This document shows, piece after piece, positions 60,808 through 64,000 of a DNA stretch of 64,000 bases. The translations under genes were made by a program, and so were the position numbers. Under the pieces are notes generated by a model. That model was not told the origin of the DNA. It did not search any database and was given only the letters and a program-made list of their open reading frames with translations. The DNA is from an uncultured Paracoccaceae bacterium (lineage in GTDB: Bacteria > Pseudomonadota > Alphaproteobacteria > Rhodobacterales > Rhodobacteraceae). The stretch's first letter is position 1. Every line of letters starts with the position of its first letter. Location: contig CANLQK010000001.1 of assembly GCA_947493255.1 (NCBI GenBank), forward strand, positions 1-64,000, given 5' to 3'.

Positions 60808-61776
60808 ATGACTGTTAACTGGGCCATTCTTGGGGCTGGAAAATTCGCACGCGAACAGATGGGGCCTGCGATCCATGCGGCGTCTGGTGCGCGATTGGCA
60901 GCATTGGCCACATCATCCGCCGACAAAGCCGCACCATTTAAAGACTTTGCCCCAAATGTTCAGGTTTACGACACATACGAGGCGGTGTTGGCTGACCCAA
61001 ACATTGATGCGGTTTATGTCCCGCTGCCCAACCATCTGCATATCGAATGGGCGACGAAGGCCTTGGCCGCTGGCAAACATGTGCTGAGCGAAAAGCCTAT
61101 CGCGCTGCGGGCTGCGGACATTGACCCGTTGATCTCTTTACGTGATCGCACTGGGCTCCAAGTCTCCGAAGCCTTCATGATCGCCCATCACCCCCAATGG
61201 CATCGCGTTCGCCATTTGCTGGCAGATGGCGCGATTGGCGATTTGCGCCATGTTGATGGGGTGTTCACCTACAATAATCCCGACCTGTCCAATGTCCGAT
61301 TTGACTCTGCAAAAGGCGGGGGAAGCTTGCCCGATATTGGTGTTTACACCATAGGCGGCACGCGGCTTGCAACGGGGCAAGAACCGGTTGAAATAACGCA
61401 TACCGATATCGATATGCTGGGCGGCGTTGACGTAGCCGCACGGGTTTCTGCGCGCTTTGATGGGTTTACGGCCCACTGGGTGACTGCGATGAACATTCAT
61501 GCCACGCAATCAATGACGTTTTTGGGAACCCACGGGCGCATTCAGTTGTCGGCACCGTTTAACCCTGGAAAATATGGTGAAGCGACGTTGGAGTTGACCC
61601 AGGCGGATGGCGCGATGCGGGTTGAACGATGGCCCGCGGCCCAACAGTATGTTCTTCAGGTTCAAGCGTTTAGCGCCGCGACCCAAGGCGCAGAACCATT
61701 TGCGTGGACGTTGGAAGATGCCAAAGGCACGCAACGTGTCATTGATGCCATTTATACCGCCGACGGCTCGCGCTAA
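60808..61776 (+). CDS. Gfo/Idh/MocA-family oxidoreductase
   Basis: A 322-residue NAD(P)-dependent sugar-type dehydrogenase. The Rossmann motif is MTVNWAILGAGKFA and the catalytic Lys lies in SEKPIALRAAD; VSEAFMIAHHPQWHRVRHLL and GGGSLPDIGVYTIG are typical of the family. Substrate unknown. ATG at 60808 starts just after the rpoH terminator. Confidence 0.92.
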   Translation: MTVNWAILGAGKFAREQMGPAIHAASGARLAALATSSADKAAPFKDFAPNVQVYDTYEAVLADPNIDAVYVPLPNHLHIEWATKALAAGKHVLSEKPIALRAADIDPLISLRDRTGLQVSEAFMIAHHPQWHRVRHLLADGAIGDLRHVDGVFTYNNPDLSNVRFDSAKGGGSLPDIGVYTIGGTRLATGQEPVEITHTDIDMLGGVDVAARVSARFDGFTAHWVTAMNIHATQSMTFLGTHGRIQLSAPFNPGKYGEATLELTQADGAMRVERWPAAQQYVLQVQAFSAATQGAEPFAWTLEDAKGTQRVIDAIYTADGSR

Positions 61777-61802
61777 CCTGGGGCGAACAAGGAGATTCGA
61801 TC

Positions 61803-62117
61803 ATGGCCGACCCACACGAATTTGACGACGTGATGCCCGAGAACACAGCGCGGCGTGAACCGATGAAACCAGTTGAAGAAAACCTATTCACACGTTTGAT
61901 TTACATGATCATTATTGCGTTCATGATTTCGTTTGCGGGGACCGTGATTGGAATTTTGGCAATATTGCAGTTCATTGTTTTGGTCGTGAACAACAAAGAA
62001 CCCAATTCCCGAATTTCCGATTTTGGGACGGACGTTGGGATTTGGGTGGCCAAGGCAACGCGGTATCAGACCGGTGCATCAGAAGTAAAACCGTGGCCTT
62101 GGACGGAGCTGGATTGA
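61803..62117 (+). CDS. DUF4389 membrane protein
   Basis: A 104-residue protein with a single hydrophobic region (FTRLIYMIIIAFMISFAGTV and IGILAILQFIVLVVNNK) that forms two transmembrane helices, followed by a conserved FGTDVGIWVAKATRYQTG. This matches DUF4389. ACAAGGAGATTCGATC supplies the ribosome site. An inverted repeat follows. Confidence 0.88.
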   Translation: MADPHEFDDVMPENTARREPMKPVEENLFTRLIYMIIIAFMISFAGTVIGILAILQFIVLVVNNKEPNSRISDFGTDVGIWVAKATRYQTGASEVKPWPWTELD

Positions 62118-62211
62118 GACCCTAATCCGACCAACATAATGCGGGATTAGGTGTGTGCAGGCGAATACCGCTGGGTGCCAACACCGTCAGAGTTAACTGT
62201 TAATGGCGTTT

Positions 62212-62260
62212 CATAACCCGCCGCCGTTGTCCGCATGAGATAGGGCGGAGGCGGGTTATG
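62212..62260. terminator. Inverted repeat between DUF4389 and pepF genes
   Basis: CATAACCCGCC (62212-62222) and GGCGGGTTATG (62250-62260) are perfect inverted repeats with a 27-base loop that itself carries GCC/GGC pairs. It sits between convergent genes and may be a terminator for both. Confidence 0.6.
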
Positions 62261-62276
62261 CATTTTGGTTGAGACC

Positions 62277-64000
62277 TTAGTTTTCCATCGCTTCCAGTTC
62301 GTCGATCATGCTTTCGATCATGCCAAGCCCTTTTGCCCAGAAGGCGGGGTCCGAGGCGTCTAACCCAAAGGGCGCCAGCAGTTCGGTGTGGTGCTTGGAC
62401 CCACCAGCCTTAAGCATGTCGAAGTATTTGTCTTTGAAATCTTCGCCCATTTCTTCGTAAACGGCGTAAAGCGCGTTCACCAAGCCGTCGCCGAATGCGT
62501 AGGCGTAGACGTAAAACGGCGAGTGCACGAAGTGTGGGATGTACCCCCAGAACGTTTCGTAACCGTCGATGAAATTGAACACAGGCCCAAGGCTTTCGCC
62601 CTGCACCGACATCCACAAGGCGTTGATGTCATCTGGTGTAAGTTCGCCCTGCGCGCGGGCGGCGTGAAGCTTGCATTCGAAATCATAGAACGCGATTTGG
62701 CGCACAACCGTGTTGATCATGTCTTCGACTTTGCCAGCCAGCAACACCTTGCGTTCTTCTTGAGTTGTTGCCTGCGCCAATAGCTTGCGGAACGTGAGCA
62801 TTTCACCAAAGACAGATGCCGTTTCGGCCAATGTAAGCGGGGTGGAAGACAACAATTCGCCTTGTTCGGCGGCCAACACTTGGTGAACGCCGTGGCCAAG
62901 CTCGTGTGCCAAGGTCATCACATCACGTGGTTTTCCAAGGTAGTTGAGCATGACGTAGGGGTGCACTGTCGTGACTGTTGGGTGGGCAAAAGCCCCGGGT
63001 GCCTTGCCGTCTTTCACGCCGGCGTCGATCCAGCCGTCGGTGAAGAACGGTTTTGCAAGTTCGGCCATGCGCGGGTCAAACGCGCCGTAGGCTTCCATCA
63101 CAGTTTTTTCGGCGTCATCCCAATCGACGATACGATCGTCTTCCATGGGCAAGGGCGCGTTGCGGTCCCAGACTTCCATGGTGTCCAATCCCAACCATTT
63201 TGCCTTGAGGGCGTAATACCGATGGCTGAGGCGTGGATAAGCGTCGACCACAGCGTTGCGCAATGCGTCTACGACTTCGGGTTCGACGTGGTTTGAAAGG
63301 TGGCGGCCGGTTTGTGGTGTGGGCATGCCACGCCAGCGGTCTTCGATTTCTTTTTCTTTGGCCAATGTATTGTGCACACGTGCAAACAGGCTTGCGTTTT
63401 CGCCCAATACGCGGGCCATTTCGCGGACGCTGGCCTCGCGTTTCGTGCGGTCTTGGGAAGATTGAAGGTCAGCAATGCCTTCTAGGTTCAATTCCTCTCC
63501 GTCGACAGTGAACTTCAGGCTGGCAATCGTTTCATCAAACAGTTTGTTCCATGCGGCTGACCCGACAACAGATTGATCGTGAAGGAACTTTTCCATCTCG
63601 TCGGACAGTTGGTAGGGCTTCATCGCGCGCATACGGTCGAACACAGGTTTGTAGCGCGCAAGGTCGGTGTTGGCAGCCAAAAGCCCCTGAATGTGGGTTT
63701 CTTCCAAACGGTTGAATTCAAGCCCGTAGAACACCAGTGGCGTCGTGTAGGTGGTGATTTTGTCCTGCATGTCGGACATGAACTTGCCGCGCTCTGCATC
63801 GGTGGTTTGCTGGTAATACCGCAAGCCTGCATAGGACATGATGCGGCCTGCGATAATGTCGATCTGTTCGTATCGATTGACGGCGTTCAGCAGGCCGCCT
63901 GCGTCTAACGTTTCGAGCTTGCCTTCATAGTCAGTGGCAAAGCTGCTGCACGCGGTTTCCAACCAGGCCAAATCGTCCGTGAGTTCCTTTGAGTCCTGGG
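62277..64000 (-). CDS. pepF: Oligoendopeptidase F, M3B family (5' end cut by window edge)
   Basis: At least 573 residues of a cytoplasmic zinc peptidase; the frame is open at base 64000 so the N-terminus is missing. The zinc motif HELGH lies in LAHELGHGVHQVLA, and a downstream Glu in LAETASVFGEML provides the third ligand. VTTVHPYVMLNYLG and EMGEDFKDKYFDMLKAGGS fit the M3B group. It hydrolyses short peptides. Confidence 0.93.
   Translation of the reverse strand, partial: QDSKELTDDLAWLETACSSFATDYEGKLETLDAGGLLNAVNRYEQIDIIAGRIMSYAGLRYYQQTTDAERGKFMSDMQDKITTYTTPLVFYGLEFNRLEETHIQGLLAANTDLARYKPVFDRMRAMKPYQLSDEMEKFLHDQSVVGSAAWNKLFDETIASLKFTVDGEELNLEGIADLQSSQDRTKREASVREMARVLGENASLFARVHNTLAKEKEIEDRWRGMPTPQTGRHLSNHVEPEVVDALRNAVVDAYPRLSHRYYALKAKWLGLDTMEVWDRNAPLPMEDDRIVDWDDAEKTVMEAYGAFDPRMAELAKPFFTDGWIDAGVKDGKAPGAFAHPTVTTVHPYVMLNYLGKPRDVMTLAHELGHGVHQVLAAEQGELLSSTPLTLAETASVFGEMLTFRKLLAQATTQEERKVLLAGKVEDMINTVVRQIAFYDFECKLHAARAQGELTPDDINALWMSVQGESLGPVFNFIDGYETFWGYIPHFVHSPFYVYAYAFGDGLVNALYAVYEEMGEDFKDKYFDMLKAGGSKHHTELLAPFGLDASDPAFWAKGLGMIESMIDELEAMEN

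Overview
The window looks like chromosomal DNA from a marine Rhodobacteraceae (Roseobacter-group) alphaproteobacterium. Supporting observations are the gatC-gatA, nrdR-ribD and dnaG-rpoD pairs, monomeric NADP-isocitrate dehydrogenase, an MmcB-type DNA repair protein preceded by an alphaproteobacterial GTTC-N7-GTTC SOS box, a tRNA-His that lacks G-1 and carries U72/A73, a DUF1127 protein and several small proteins typical of that family. Almost everything is core or conserved; I see no insertion sequence, prophage, integrase or CRISPR array.

Layout. 1-2626: a zinc-uptake locus, with znuA (cut by the left edge, histidine-rich repeat) divergent from zur-znuC-znuB around a perfect Zur-type palindrome. 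2623-11331: a long minus-strand run. It reads, in transcription order, methyltransferase, RluB-type pseudouridine synthase, two very small membrane proteins, XpaC-like, TelA-like, DUF2927 lipoprotein, SPFH-GYF protein, zinc-ribbon membrane protein, PfkB sugar kinase and D-aminoacyl-tRNA deacylase. The middle of this run is the best candidate here for a poorly described system, probably membrane or toxic-anion stress. 11426-15540: tadA, gatCA, an excalibur-type lipoprotein, a cell-wall amidase and RNase P RNA. 15734-25602: mixed housekeeping genes (aldo/keto reductase, L33, Bax-inhibitor-1 protein, LysR, quinone reductase, XRE regulator, HisN-type phosphatase) and two purine deaminases flanking a CAP-domain lipoprotein.

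25709-36513: transport and one-carbon genes (MgtE, 5-FTHF cyclo-ligase, YmdB-type phosphodiesterase, EamA exporters, two convergent SLC13/TrkA-C permeases, YebC, and the divergent argP/argO pair). 36546-40633: dnaG and rpoD. 40730-51966: HlyU-type protein, YjbQ, nrdR, ribD, a capsule block (kpsS-kpsD-kpsC, minus strand) inserted between the riboflavin genes, then ribE, two small unknowns, a RibBX-type DHBP synthase whose GTP cyclohydrolase II half has lost its zinc cysteines, ribH and nusB.

52043-64000: a small exported protein, a hairpin-rich intergenic region, an ArsR-SRPBCC pair with an operator placed in the promoter spacer, SOS-controlled mmcB, an EamA exporter, tRNA-His, a TPR protein, monomeric icd, rluD, rpoH behind a sigma-32-type promoter, an oxidoreductase, a DUF4389 protein and pepF (cut by the right edge).

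Several regulatory sites are readable directly: Zur box, SOS box, ArsR operator, DnaA-box-like inverted repeat before nrdR, a cluster of four GANTC sites before rpoD, and a heat-shock promoter before rpoH. All functional statements rest on motif and family recognition by eye; no database search was run.
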